A DNA stretch of 64,000 bases from the NCBI GenBank assembly GCA_030424595.1, contig JAUHWG010000001.1:124001-188000 (forward strand), given 5' to 3'. The notes beneath the pieces were generated by a model, which had not been told where the DNA came from, made no database searches, and saw nothing but the letters and a program-made list of their open reading frames with translations. Source of the stretch: Polyangia bacterium. GTDB taxonomy: Bacteria > Myxococcota_A > Polyangia > Nannocystales > Nannocystaceae. Of this stretch, positions 52,878-61,640 are shown piece after piece; the stretch's first letter is position 1, and each line of letters starts with the position of its first letter. A program made the translations under genes and the position numbers.

Positions 52878-54359
52878 CTAGGACGCCGCGACCACCCCGT
52901 TGCGCGTGGGCTGATCGTGCGCGGGGGTGTAGAGGTCGTTGAAGAACGTGACCAGGAGCTGCTCCCGCGCCGGCACCGGCAGGGCGTTGAGCACCTGGTT
53001 GACCTCGGCGAGGCGCTCCGGGAGCGCGCCGTCCTTGATCCCGCCGAGCTCGAGCATCTGCTTGACCGCCCCGGGATCGATCCCCTGCGAGAGGTCCATC
53101 GACCCGAACATCCCCTGGACGATCGCGACCAGCGGCGAGGTCGGCAGCCCCTTCGCCGCCTCGACGCTGAGCGCCAGATCGCGGAGGAAGTCGTCGACCC
53201 ACTGGAGGCACGCCGGGTTGACGCTGACGTGCACGTTCTCCTTGGAGGCGCCGTAGCAGAGCTGGGGCTGGATGAACCAACCGCGGGCCTTCATCTCGTC
53301 CGAGACGTGGAAGATGTCGACGCCCTCGGCGGTGAAGGCGAAGAGGTTCATCTCCGGCACGCCCATGATCTCCAGCTCCGGGATCGCATTGATGCCGTCG
53401 CATAGGCGCTTGGTCCCCTCGCAGACCCTGCGGGCGATGTCGAGGTAGCCATCCTCACCGAAGTGATGGAGCACCGCCCAGGCGCCCGCCAGCGGCCCCG
53501 CCGACTTGGAGCTCTGCACCGCCGAGTTGATGATCGTGTAGCCGCTCCAGTTGGAGCAGGCGTACATCTGAAAGCGACGCAGCTCCTTGTCCTTGTAGAG
53601 GATGACCGACGCCCCCTTGGCCGCGAACGCGTACTTGTGGAAGTCCATCGAGATCGAGGTCACGCCGGGGACGCTCAGGTCAAAGTCGGGGACCGGCTCG
53701 CCGAGGCGCTTGTAGTAGGGCAGGAGAAAGCCGCCCATGCAGGCGTCGACGTGGCACAGGAGCCCCTTCTCGGCCGCGAGCGCGGCGATCTCGGTGATCG
53801 GGTCGATGACGCAGTGGGCGAAGGAGACCGCCGAGCCCACCAGGAGGATCGTGTTCTCGGTGATCGCCGCGCGCATCGCCTCGACGTCCGCCTTGTAGCT
53901 CTTCGGATCGATCGCCGTCACGACCACCTCGACGCCGAGGTAGTGGGCCGCCTTCTGGAAGGCCGCGTGGGCCGTCTCCGGGAGGATGATCTCAGGACGC
54001 GTGATCTCGGGGCGAGTCGCCCGCGCATGGTCGCGCGCCGCCTTGACCGCGCAGATGATGCTCTCGGTGCCGCCGCTGGTGAAGTTGCCGACGGTCTTGG
54101 CGTCGCCGCCGAGGTGGGTCGAGGCCATCGCGATCAGCTCATTCTCGAGCTTGAGGATGCTCGGGAACGAGGTCGGGTCGAGCCCGTTCTCGCTGAGGTA
54201 CATCGTGAACGCCTTCTTGATCACCGCCTCGGCGTCGGCCCCTGGATCGTAGACGTAGGCCCAGGTCCGGCCGTCGCGCCAGGTCAGATCGCGGGCGCGG
54301 AAGCCCTCGAGGGTGTTGAAGAGCGTGTCGTTGTCGAGGCCGGTCGCGGGGATTTGCAT
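52878..54359 (-). CDS. PLP-dependent decarboxylase/lyase, sphingosine-1-phosphate lyase-like
   Basis: 493 residues from the ATG at 54359 (GGAG upstream). The fold type I PLP core is clear: GNFTSGGTESIICAVKAARD (cofactor phosphate), HVDACMGGFLLPYY (D205 on the pyridine ring) and SVPGVTSISMDFHKYAFAAKGASVILYKD with the Schiff-base K242. The order and wording of VTSIS-HKY-KG-SV-LYKDKELR, then SAGPLAGAWAVLHHFGEDGYL, match sphingosine-1-phosphate lyases better than glutamate decarboxylases. It would cleave a phosphorylated long-chain base to a fatty aldehyde and phosphoethanolamine. The N-terminal membrane anchor of eukaryotic enzymes is absent. Confidence 0.72.
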   Translation of the reverse strand: MQIPATGLDNDTLFNTLEGFRARDLTWRDGRTWAYVYDPGADAEAVIKKAFTMYLSENGLDPTSFPSILKLENELIAMASTHLGGDAKTVGNFTSGGTESIICAVKAARDHARATRPEITRPEIILPETAHAAFQKAAHYLGVEVVVTAIDPKSYKADVEAMRAAITENTILLVGSAVSFAHCVIDPITEIAALAAEKGLLCHVDACMGGFLLPYYKRLGEPVPDFDLSVPGVTSISMDFHKYAFAAKGASVILYKDKELRRFQMYACSNWSGYTIINSAVQSSKSAGPLAGAWAVLHHFGEDGYLDIARRVCEGTKRLCDGINAIPELEIMGVPEMNLFAFTAEGVDIFHVSDEMKARGWFIQPQLCYGASKENVHVSVNPACLQWVDDFLRDLALSVEAAKGLPTSPLVAIVQGMFGSMDLSQGIDPGAVKQMLELGGIKDGALPERLAEVNQVLNALPVPAREQLLVTFFNDLYTPAHDQPTRNGVVAAS

Positions 54360-54501
54360 CAAGACTCCAGGGCCCCGAGTGTAGCGGCCTCGGTCGCCCG
54401 ATGGCACCTCTCGAAGCGCCCCCAGCCGGCGCCGGAGGGGCGATGCTCACCCCGCGGACCGGGACCCACAGCAGGACCACGGGGATCCCGGGAGGGCGCC
54501 C

Positions 54502-55071
54502 CTACTCCTCGGCGTCCTTCGCCCAGAGGATCACCGTCTGCTCCGCCTCCTGCGATCGATCGACGATCACCGCGAGCTCTGCGATCGTCCGCGCAGAGGC
54601 GACGATCTCAGGCGGGAGACGGACGTCGAACACGTCGTAGATGCTCGTCAGGATCGTCCTCGAGTGCAGCGACGTGCCCCCTACCGCCTCGTAGTCGTCG
54701 TCGACGCCGACCTGGTCATTGCGGAGAACACGGCGGCAGATCTTGAGCAGACGCCGCTCCGTGTCCGTCCGCGGCTCATCCTCGAGCGCCCCCCCCGGGT
54801 CGATCCGCGGGCGCCACCCGTCCCCAGGAAAGGTCGGGCTCCCCGGGACCCAGTCGAGCTCTGGAAAGGAGATCCTGAGCACCCCCGCGAGGCCCGGCTC
54901 GACCCCGCCGTCGTCGTCGGAGAGGTGCTGCTTGAGGGCGCCCTTGGGCAGCTGCAGCCGCGACTCGAGGACGCTGATGCTGATCCCGACGCGCTCGCAG
55001 AAGAACTTGAGCTGCACCCCAAGACCCGGAGGTTGCGCCCTACCCCCCGCCGTGTCACCGCGATTCCTCAT
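54502..55071 (-). CDS. Carrier-domain protein with unrecognised N-terminal domain
   Basis: 189 residues from the ATG at 55071; GGGAGGG lies about six bases upstream. The C-terminal ~80 residues are a phosphopantetheine carrier domain: TERRLLKICRRVL, then the attachment motif VGGTSLHSRTILTSIYDVFDV, RLPPEIVASARTIAEL. The serine of GGTSLHS should carry the arm, in the style of NRPS peptidyl carriers. The N-terminal part (LKFFCERVGISISVLESRL, then LPKGALKQHLSDDD) resembles a small helix-turn-helix-like domain. No synthetase module is nearby. It lies between the SDR and the lyase genes on the same strand. Confidence 0.68.
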   Translation of the reverse strand: MRNRGDTAGGRAQPPGLGVQLKFFCERVGISISVLESRLQLPKGALKQHLSDDDGGVEPGLAGVLRISFPELDWVPGSPTFPGDGWRPRIDPGGALEDEPRTDTERRLLKICRRVLRNDQVGVDDDYEAVGGTSLHSRTILTSIYDVFDVRLPPEIVASARTIAELAVIVDRSQEAEQTVILWAKDAEE

Positions 55072-55301
55072 CGACCACCCTCCCGAACCGGACAAGTCTA
55101 CAGTCGGCGCGGCCGGCTCACCAGGACCGGATCCCATGGGCGCCCACGCGCGGAGTCGCGTCGGGGGGCCTCGGCGAACGTCCGCGGCGCTCGTCCCAAG
55201 GCCGGCTCAAGACCGTCCGAGCGGCGCCCGCGGGTCGAGGCGCAGATTCACCACCGCGGTTCGACGGGGCGGGACCTCTGCGCGGGACCTCTGCGCAGGG
55301 T

Positions 55302-56159
55302 CTACGCCGACGGCGGTCGGCTGACCTTGGGGACACCTGTCGCGACCAGCCGCGGGGGCTCGTGGTCGGGGTCGCATCGGTAGCGGGTGAAATCGTCCCA
55401 ACCTCGGCTGCGCAGCAGATCCTCGTCGAGGATCGCCTCGCCGCTGAGCTCGGCCGGCGGCGTCGTCACGATCTCGGCCGCCGCGTCGGCGAGGATGTCG
55501 GCCTTGCGCCAGGTCTTCGGACCGCCGATCTTGAAGTTGATCGTCGCCTGGCTCTCCACCAAGGTCACCGGCCACAGCGCGTTGATCGCGATGTTCTTGC
55601 CGCGGACCTCGTCGGCGAGGCCGTGGGCCAGCATCGTCATCCCGTACTTCGAGATCAGGTAGCCGACCTTCCCGCCCATCCCGTCCAGGACGATCGGCGG
55701 CGAGCAGACGATGATGTGGCCGCCGCCCGCCTTCGCCATGTGGGGGAGCACCGCCTGGCTGGCGATGAACGAGGCGCGGACGTTGACCTGGTGCATCAGG
55801 TCAAAGCGACCGATCGGGGTCTCGGCGACGTCCATCCACCACAGCGCCCCCGCGTTGTTGACAAGGATGTCGATCCGGCCGAAGCGCTCCACCGCCTTGG
55901 CGACCATCGACTGGATCTGCTCAACGTGGCGGACGTCGGCCTGCACAGCCAGCGCCTCCCCGCCGCGCGCCTCGATCTCGGCGACGACCGTGTGGATCGA
56001 CCCCGGGAGGTTCGGCCGCGGCTGCGTGCTCTTGGCGACGACGACGATCTTGGCGCCCTCGTCGGCGAGGCGAAGGGCCATGCAGCGGCCGATCCCTCGG
56101 CTCGCCCCGGTGATGATCGCGACCTTGCCCTCGAGGCGTTGACTCTTGGAATCGTCCAT
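55302..56159 (-). CDS. Short-chain dehydrogenase/reductase (HSDL2-like)
   Basis: 285 residues from the ATG at 56159 (GGAG about nine bases upstream). Cofactor motif IITGASRGIGRCMALRLADEG (TGxxxGIG), NNAG at the usual place, and an active-site YLISKYGM, with a Ser in the VCSPPIV strand. The KSTQPRPNLPGSIHTVVAEIEARGG segment is characteristic of the hydroxysteroid dehydrogenase-like protein 2 group. It should oxidise or reduce a hydroxyl/keto group with NAD(P). The same-strand neighbours are the carrier protein and the PLP lyase. Confidence 0.86.
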   Translation of the reverse strand: MDDSKSQRLEGKVAIITGASRGIGRCMALRLADEGAKIVVVAKSTQPRPNLPGSIHTVVAEIEARGGEALAVQADVRHVEQIQSMVAKAVERFGRIDILVNNAGALWWMDVAETPIGRFDLMHQVNVRASFIASQAVLPHMAKAGGGHIIVCSPPIVLDGMGGKVGYLISKYGMTMLAHGLADEVRGKNIAINALWPVTLVESQATINFKIGGPKTWRKADILADAAAEIVTTPPAELSGEAILDEDLLRSRGWDDFTRYRCDPDHEPPRLVATGVPKVSRPPSA

Positions 56160-56400
56160 CTCTACACAGCTCCGTTCACTCACAGTGGCAGGCCCCGAGC
56201 GAGCGCCGGGACAATCCTGAAGATCGAGGGTCGGGCCCCGAGCGCGATCGAGGGGCTGGAGAGCGCGCGGGACTGTTGCCCCGAGCTGCTCGTTGGAGCG
56301 CCGCGATCATCGGCGCCGATGCCTGGCTCTACCGCGAGTGTTCGCGGAGCCGAGCGGGGCGACGAGGGCTGGAGAGCGCGGGGGACGTTCGCCTCGGCGG

Positions 56401-57738
56401 CTAGGTGAAGAGGCTCATCGGCGCCTCGAGGATCTTCTTCAGGGTCGCGAGGAAGCGGGCGTTGTCCGCTCCGTCAAAGACCCGATGATCCGAGCAGAGC
56501 GTCGCCCGCATGACCTTGCGGATCACGACCTCGCCCCCCTCGACGACCGCCTCGTCGGCGATCCGGCCGACCGCGAGGATCGCCCCCTCGCCGGGGTTGA
56601 TCACGGCGGTGAAGGACTCGATGCCGAACATCCCGAGGTTCGAGACGGTGAAGGTCGAGCCCGTCATCTCGTCGGGCTTGAGCGACTTGTCCTTGGCCCG
56701 CTTGCCGAGGTCGCGGATGTCGAGCGAGATCCGCTTGAGCGTCTTCTGATCGGCGAAGCGGACCACCGGGACCACAAGGCCCCCCTCGACCGCCACCGCG
56801 ACGCCGACGTGGACATCGCCGTACTCGATGAGACCCTCGGGCGTGTAGCAGGCGTTGACCCGCGGGTGCGCCCGCAGGGCCTTGGCGACCGCGTAGATCA
56901 GGATGTCGTTGAACGAGATCTTGACCCCCGAGAGGACCCCGTTGAGCTCCTTGCGGACAGCCGCTGCCGCGTCCATGAAGATCGGGATCGTCAGGTTGAT
57001 GTGCGGGATGTCCCGCTTGCTCTGGGTCATCCGCTTGGCGATCGTCTTCCGCATCGGCGTCAGCTTGATCGGGCGGTCCTCGAAGCTCGCGTAGGGGCGG
57101 CCGTCGTGGTCGACGTCCTTGCCGGTCGCCGGCGTCGACTTCGGCCGCGCGACCTCCTGCTTGGCGCTCGCCGGCGAGGCCTTCGTCGCGTCGGCCGCCT
57201 TGATCACGTCCGCCTTGATCACCCGCCCGTGCGGTCCGGAGCCGGGGATCGACGAGAGCTCGAGATCGTTCTCCCGAGCCAGGCGACGGGCGAGCGGTGA
57301 GGCCGGGATCCGCTCGTCCTCGGCGGAGCTGCTGGACGCCGCCTCGGCCGCAGGAGCGGCCTCTTCGGCGTCTTCGACCTTCTCGGCCTGCTCGGCCTGC
57401 TCGGCCTGCTCGGCCGCCGCCGGGGCAGCCTCGGCCTCAGCCTCGGGCGCCGCTGTGCCGCCCCCCTTCCAGGCGGCGAGGGTCGCCGCGGCGTCCTCGC
57501 CCTTCTTGCCGAAGACCGCGATCGCAGCGCCGAGCTCGAGGGTCTCGCCCTCCTCGGCCACCAGCTTCAAGACGATGCCGGCGTCGAAGGACTCGAACTC
57601 CATCGTCGCCTTGTCGGTCTCGATCTCGGCGATCACTTGGCCGCGCTTGACCTTGTCGCCGACGGCGACGTGCCACTGGGCGATCACGCCCTCCTCCATC
57701 GTATCGGTGAGTCGGGGGAGTTCGACGACGGTTGCCAT
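56401..57738 (-). CDS. pdhC: Pyruvate dehydrogenase E2, dihydrolipoamide acetyltransferase
   Basis: 445 residues. One N-terminal lipoyl domain with ETDKATME (lipoyl K43), an Ala/Glu-rich linker with EQAEQAEQAEK repeats coded by CTGCTCGGC units, a peripheral subunit-binding domain (IPASPLARRLARENDLELSSIPGSGPHGRV) and the catalytic domain ending in LCSDHRVFDGADNARFLATL, with the active-site HxxxDG. It passes the acetyl group to CoA in the core of the pyruvate dehydrogenase complex. Last gene of the E1alpha-E1beta-E2 operon, 77 bases after E1beta. An E3 gene is not in the window. Confidence 0.93.
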   Translation of the reverse strand: MATVVELPRLTDTMEEGVIAQWHVAVGDKVKRGQVIAEIETDKATMEFESFDAGIVLKLVAEEGETLELGAAIAVFGKKGEDAAATLAAWKGGGTAAPEAEAEAAPAAAEQAEQAEQAEKVEDAEEAAPAAEAASSSSAEDERIPASPLARRLARENDLELSSIPGSGPHGRVIKADVIKAADATKASPASAKQEVARPKSTPATGKDVDHDGRPYASFEDRPIKLTPMRKTIAKRMTQSKRDIPHINLTIPIFMDAAAAVRKELNGVLSGVKISFNDILIYAVAKALRAHPRVNACYTPEGLIEYGDVHVGVAVAVEGGLVVPVVRFADQKTLKRISLDIRDLGKRAKDKSLKPDEMTGSTFTVSNLGMFGIESFTAVINPGEGAILAVGRIADEAVVEGGEVVIRKVMRATLCSDHRVFDGADNARFLATLKKILEAPMSLFT

Positions 57739-57815
57739 GGGACTATCTGCTCTCTCGGCTGCTCTCGTGGAAAATCTCTGTCGCGGACGCTCCGGTGTCG
57801 GAGCGACCGTCGACG

Positions 57816-58796
57816 CTAGCGCGCGTAGGAGACCTCGCGGATCGCCGCCAGGCCGCGCTCCGGCGTCGGCAGCACCAGGTTCTCGAGGTTCTCCGCGTAC
57901 GGCATCGGCACATCCTCATAGCAGACCCGGAGCACCGGCGCGTCGAGGTGATCAAAGGCCTTCTCTTGGATCTGGGCGATGATCTCGCAGCCGACCCCGC
58001 CGTAGGGCCAGCCGTGGAAGAGGACGATCGCGCGGTTGGTCCGGCGAACGCTCTCCAGGACCGACTCCATGTCGAGCGGCCGCAGGGTCCGCAGGTCGAT
58101 GACGTCGCACTCGATCCCCTGCTCCGCGGCGAGCTCCGCCGCCTTGAGGGCGACCGGCACCCCTTGCCCCCAGGTGATCACCGTGACGTCGTCGCCGGCG
58201 CGCTTGGTGTCGGCGACGCCGAAGGGGATCAGGTACTCCTCCTCGGGGACCTCGCCCTTGACCCCGTACATCAGCTCGCTCTCGAGGAAGATGACCGGGT
58301 TCGGGTCGCGGATCGCCGTCTTCAGCAGCCCCTTCGCGTCGTAGGGGGTCGCGACGGCGACGACGATGAGCCCCGGGATATGGGCGTAGAAGGGCTCAAA
58401 GGCCTGGCTGTGCGTCGATCCCAGCATGTGGGCGCCGGCGTTCGGCCCGCGGAAGACCATCGGCACCGAGTGCTGACCGTTGGTCATGTGGTGGATCTTC
58501 GCGGCGTTGTTGAGGATCTGGTCGAACGCGACCGCCGAGAAGTTGAAGGTCATGAACTCGATGATCGGTCGAAGCCCGGCCATCGCCGCGCCGATGCCGA
58601 CACCGGCAAAGCCGGTCTCCGCGATCGGCGTGTCGATCACCCGACGCTCGCCGAACTCCTCGAGGAGCCCTTCGCTGCACTTGTAGGCGCCCTTGTAGTG
58701 GCCAACCTCTTCACCCATGAGGAAGACGCGATCGTCGCGCGTCATCTCCTCGCGCATGGCGTCACGGATCGCGTGTCGGATCTGAATCTCGGGCAT
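57816..58796 (-). CDS. pdhB: Pyruvate dehydrogenase E1 component, beta subunit
   Basis: 326 residues, the usual length. EIQIRHAIRDAMREEMTRDDRVFLMGEEVGHYKGAYK is the typical N-terminus, FGERRVIDTPIAETGFAGVGIGAAMAGLRPIIEFMT carries thiamine-diphosphate contact residues, and the C-terminal transketolase domain has EGIECDVIDLRTLRPLDMESV. With E1alpha it decarboxylates pyruvate and acetylates the lipoyl group of E2. It starts one base after the E1alpha stop. Confidence 0.93.
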   Translation of the reverse strand: MPEIQIRHAIRDAMREEMTRDDRVFLMGEEVGHYKGAYKCSEGLLEEFGERRVIDTPIAETGFAGVGIGAAMAGLRPIIEFMTFNFSAVAFDQILNNAAKIHHMTNGQHSVPMVFRGPNAGAHMLGSTHSQAFEPFYAHIPGLIVVAVATPYDAKGLLKTAIRDPNPVIFLESELMYGVKGEVPEEEYLIPFGVADTKRAGDDVTVITWGQGVPVALKAAELAAEQGIECDVIDLRTLRPLDMESVLESVRRTNRAIVLFHGWPYGGVGCEIIAQIQEKAFDHLDAPVLRVCYEDVPMPYAENLENLVLPTPERGLAAIREVSYAR

Positions 58797-58797
58797 C

Positions 58798-59817
58798 TCA
58801 GCTCTCCTCCACCAGGATGTTCTTGAAGCGAGCGCTGGGCTCTGGCACCGGCGAGTTCTCGGCGAATTCGACCGCGGCCTCCATCTCGGCGACGACCTCG
58901 TCGTCGAGCTCCTCGAGGGCCTCTTCGGTCATGCCGTGCTTGTGCATCAGCGCGTTGTAGGTCCGCTCCAGCGGGTCCCACGAGCGTGACTCGGCGACCT
59001 CATCGCGGTTGCGGTACTTCGCGGGATCGCTCATCGAGTGGCCGCGGAAGCGGTAGGTGATGAGCTCGACCAGGACCGGCCGGCTCTCCTCGCGGGCGAG
59101 CTTGGCCGCCGCCGCCAGGCGCTCGGCCGTCTCGGCGACGCTGGTCACCCGGAAGCGGTCGCTGGCCATGTTGTAGCCCGGCGCCTTGACGGTCACGTCG
59201 CTCACCGGGATCGACCGCTCCAGCGGGGTTCCCATGGAGTAGCGGTTGTTCTCGACGACGAAGACGATCGGCAGCTTCCAGAGGCCGGCCAGGGTCCAGC
59301 CCTCGTGGGTGGGACCTATCGCCAGCGCGCCGTCGCCAAGGAAGCAGAAGGTCACGCCGTCGTCGCCGAGGTACTTCGAGGCGAAGGCGTGGCCGGTCGC
59401 GACCGGGACGTGGTTGCCGATGATCGCGTACCCGCCCCAGAGCTGGTTGTCGCGATCGAAGAAGTGCATCGACCCGCCGACGCCGGCGACCAGACCCGTC
59501 GCCTTGCCGTACATCTCCGCCATGCACGCGCCCGGCGAGGAGCCGAGGGCGATCGCGAAGCCGTGGGTGCGATAGGTCGAGACGACCCGATCCTGCGGCT
59601 CCAGGACCTCCTTGGTCGCGACTGCGATCGCCTCTTGACCGATATAGAGGTGGAGAAAGCCGCTGATCTTCCCGCGGGTGTAGGAGCGCGCCGCCATCTC
59701 CTCAAAGCGTCGGATCCGCAGCATCTCGCGGTACCAGCGGAGGTCATTCTCCTTGCTCGTGAAGTAGGCGTCGTAGTTGCCGGGATCGGCCGGCGGAGAG
59801 TCTTTGTCGTTGGTCAT
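58798..59817 (-). CDS. pdhA: Pyruvate dehydrogenase E1 component, alpha subunit
   Basis: 339 residues. The thiamine-diphosphate motif is FLGDGALAIGPTHEGWTLAGLWKLPIVFVVENN, preceded by GSMHFFDRDNQLWGGYAIIGNHVPVATG. The phosphorylation-loop region YRFRGHSMSDPAKYR is also conserved, as in most E1alpha proteins. First gene of the operon; upstream on its strand TACCCT lies 15 bases before the ATG as a possible -10 box. It forms the E1 heterotetramer with the next gene product. Confidence 0.93.
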   Translation of the reverse strand: MTNDKDSPPADPGNYDAYFTSKENDLRWYREMLRIRRFEEMAARSYTRGKISGFLHLYIGQEAIAVATKEVLEPQDRVVSTYRTHGFAIALGSSPGACMAEMYGKATGLVAGVGGSMHFFDRDNQLWGGYAIIGNHVPVATGHAFASKYLGDDGVTFCFLGDGALAIGPTHEGWTLAGLWKLPIVFVVENNRYSMGTPLERSIPVSDVTVKAPGYNMASDRFRVTSVAETAERLAAAAKLAREESRPVLVELITYRFRGHSMSDPAKYRNRDEVAESRSWDPLERTYNALMHKHGMTEEALEELDDEVVAEMEAAVEFAENSPVPEPSARFKNILVEES

Positions 59818-60014
59818 GACGAGAGCCAGCGGAGGGTATCATCGTCGATCGTCGCGGCGAAAGCCGAGCCTTGCGGAGCGGGCGAGTGCGCAGCCGCATG
59901 CGCACATCCCCAGGCGACGATCAGAGCGCGGCGAGGCGCGGCCGAGCGCGGCAAAACGGCGCATTGCGACCTCTGACGCCGCTCGGATCGGCAAAACGGC
60001 GATGAGGCGCGGGG

Positions 60015-60052
60015 CGATGACGGGACGATGACGGGGCGATGACGGGACGATG
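60015..60052 (+). repeat. Short tandem repeat, ~11-bp GATGACGGG units
   Basis: GATGACGGGAC, GATGACGGGGC, GATGACGGGAC and a partial GATGAGG follow each other in the pdhA-bioB gap. Confidence 0.75.
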
Positions 60053-60255
60053 AGGGCCAGCTCGGTGATGGCCTCGCCGTCCTGAACACGGCGTCCGCAG
60101 CCCGATCACGACGACTGCGGCGGCCGGCGTACCACGGCGCCCCGCGACGGCAGAGTGCTCGTATCTTGCCGGACTTTCCCCAGGGCCTGCCTCGGCTCTG
60201 ACGCGCCCCAGCCCCGGCCTCCACAGGAACGCTGTCGCGAGCGCGCGTCGTTCGG

Positions 60256-60261
60256 TATAAC
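60256..60261 (+). promoter_or_regulatory. Putative -10 box TATAAC for bioB
   Basis: TATAAC ends eight bases before the ATG at 60270, with no Shine-Dalgarno site. No BirA-type operator palindrome was recognised. Confidence 0.45.
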
Positions 60262-60269
60262 GCCGGCCC

Positions 60270-61352
60270 ATGGCGAGCCAAACGCGCAGCCCCCTCCCCT
60301 CGCCCGACAGCTTCGCCTCGAGGATCCTCGCCGGTGAAGCGGACGCGCTCGATCGTCCGACGCTCGCCCGCTACTTGGCCGGCGAAGGCGACCTCTGGGA
60401 ATTGATGGCCGCCGCCGACAGGCTGCGCCGCGATCGCTTCGGCGACGAGGTCCACCTCTGCTCGATCGTCAACGCCAAGCGCGGCGGCTGCCCCGAGGAC
60501 TGCGGCTTTTGTGCGCAGTCACGCCGCTACAGCACCGGGATCGAGGCCGACAGCTTCCTCGCCCCGGAGGAGATCACGGCCGCGAGCGCCAAGGCGGGAT
60601 CGCAGGGGTCGAGCGCGCTCGGCCTCGTGACCGCCACCCGCGGCCTCAAGGACGGCTCCAAGGCGCTCGCCCACATCGTCGAAGGTGTCCGCGCCGTCCG
60701 CGAGGCGGGGCACACCGAGGCCCACGCCTCGGTCGGGTTTGTCAGCCGCGAGGCGCTCGCCGAGCTCAAGGAGGCCGGCCTCACCGAGCTCAACCACAAC
60801 CTCGAGAGCAGCCGCGAGTTCTTCCCGGAGATCGTCCAGAGCCACACCTACGACGAGCGGCTCCAGACGATCCGTGACGCCAAGGAGCTCGGCCTGCGCA
60901 CCTGCGTCGGCGGGATCTTCGGCATGGGCGAGACCCCCGAGGACCGCGCATCGCTGGCGACAGAGCTGCGCGAGCTCGACGTCGACGAGGTCCCGCTCAA
61001 CTTCCTGGTCGACGTCGAGGGCACTCCCCTCGCCGGCCGCGAGCCGCTGAGCCCCCGCGACATGCTCCGGGTGATCGCCGCCTTCCGCCTCGCCCTCCCG
61101 CGGCAGAACATCTTCCTCGCCGCGGGACGCCACCACCTCGGCCAGCTCCTGCCGCTGATGTTCAGCGCCGGCGCGTCGGGGATGATGATCGGCGACTTCC
61201 TGACGACGCCGAACCGGACGGTCGACGACGACCTCGAGATGCTGGAGATGCTCGGCCTGCGCGGCCACGCCTGCGGGACGCCGCGCCCCGAGCTGAAGGT
61301 GACGCCCTCGTCGACCAGCCCGCGGCCCCATCGCCTGCCCGTCGTCGCCTAG
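60270..61352 (+). CDS. bioB: Biotin synthase
   Basis: 360 residues. The radical-SAM cluster motif is GGCPEDCGFCAQS (C74, C78, C81), preceded by VHLCSIVNAKRG. Later family motifs are seen: LNHNLESSREFFPEI, RTCVGGIFGMGET, VPLNFLVDVEGTPL and the R-containing LPRQNIFLAAGRHH for the [2Fe-2S] cluster. It inserts sulfur into dethiobiotin as the last step of biotin synthesis. No bioF, bioA or bioD is adjacent. Biotin is needed for acyl-CoA carboxylases, but no such link is visible here. Confidence 0.93.
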   Translation: MASQTRSPLPSPDSFASRILAGEADALDRPTLARYLAGEGDLWELMAAADRLRRDRFGDEVHLCSIVNAKRGGCPEDCGFCAQSRRYSTGIEADSFLAPEEITAASAKAGSQGSSALGLVTATRGLKDGSKALAHIVEGVRAVREAGHTEAHASVGFVSREALAELKEAGLTELNHNLESSREFFPEIVQSHTYDERLQTIRDAKELGLRTCVGGIFGMGETPEDRASLATELRELDVDEVPLNFLVDVEGTPLAGREPLSPRDMLRVIAAFRLALPRQNIFLAAGRHHLGQLLPLMFSAGASGMMIGDFLTTPNRTVDDDLEMLEMLGLRGHACGTPRPELKVTPSSTSPRPHRLPVVA

Positions 61353-61499
61353 GACAGGGCCTGCTCGTCGGCTCCGGCCGAAGTCCGACGACCCATCGCG
61401 ATGGCGACGACGCATCGCGATGGCGATCGGCGCGTCGCGACCGATGGCGTTGCCCTGGCGACGGGAGGCGTCAAGTTGGTCTCGATCGGCGCCCTTCGA

Positions 61500-61605
61500 G
61501 CTAGGAACGATCGGCCGAGCAAACGTCGAGCGGCGCTGCCGAGCAAGCGTCGGGCGGCGCTGCCGAGCAAGCGTCGAGCGGCTGCCGAGCGGACAAGGCC
61601 GAGCT
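61500..61605 (+). repeat. Short tandem repeat with AAGCGTCG(A/G)GCGGC units
   Basis: Three to four imperfect 24-27-bp units built on CCGAGCAAGCGTCGAGCGGC lie downstream of bioB in the gap before the dienelactone hydrolase stop. Confidence 0.8.
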
Positions 61606-61640
61606 AGCGCGCTCGTCGCCCGACGTCAGGTCCGCCCGGC

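Larger units (their letters stand above)
59818..60269. other. Divergent promoter region between pdhA and bioB with short repeats
   Basis: No coding frame is supported. It contains a four-unit tandem repeat around 60015-60052 (GATGACGGGAC/GATGACGGGGC), scattered AAAACGGCG motifs near 59952-60003 (three occurrences of GGCAAAACGGCG or CAAAACGGCG) and the promoters of both genes. Confidence 0.55.
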
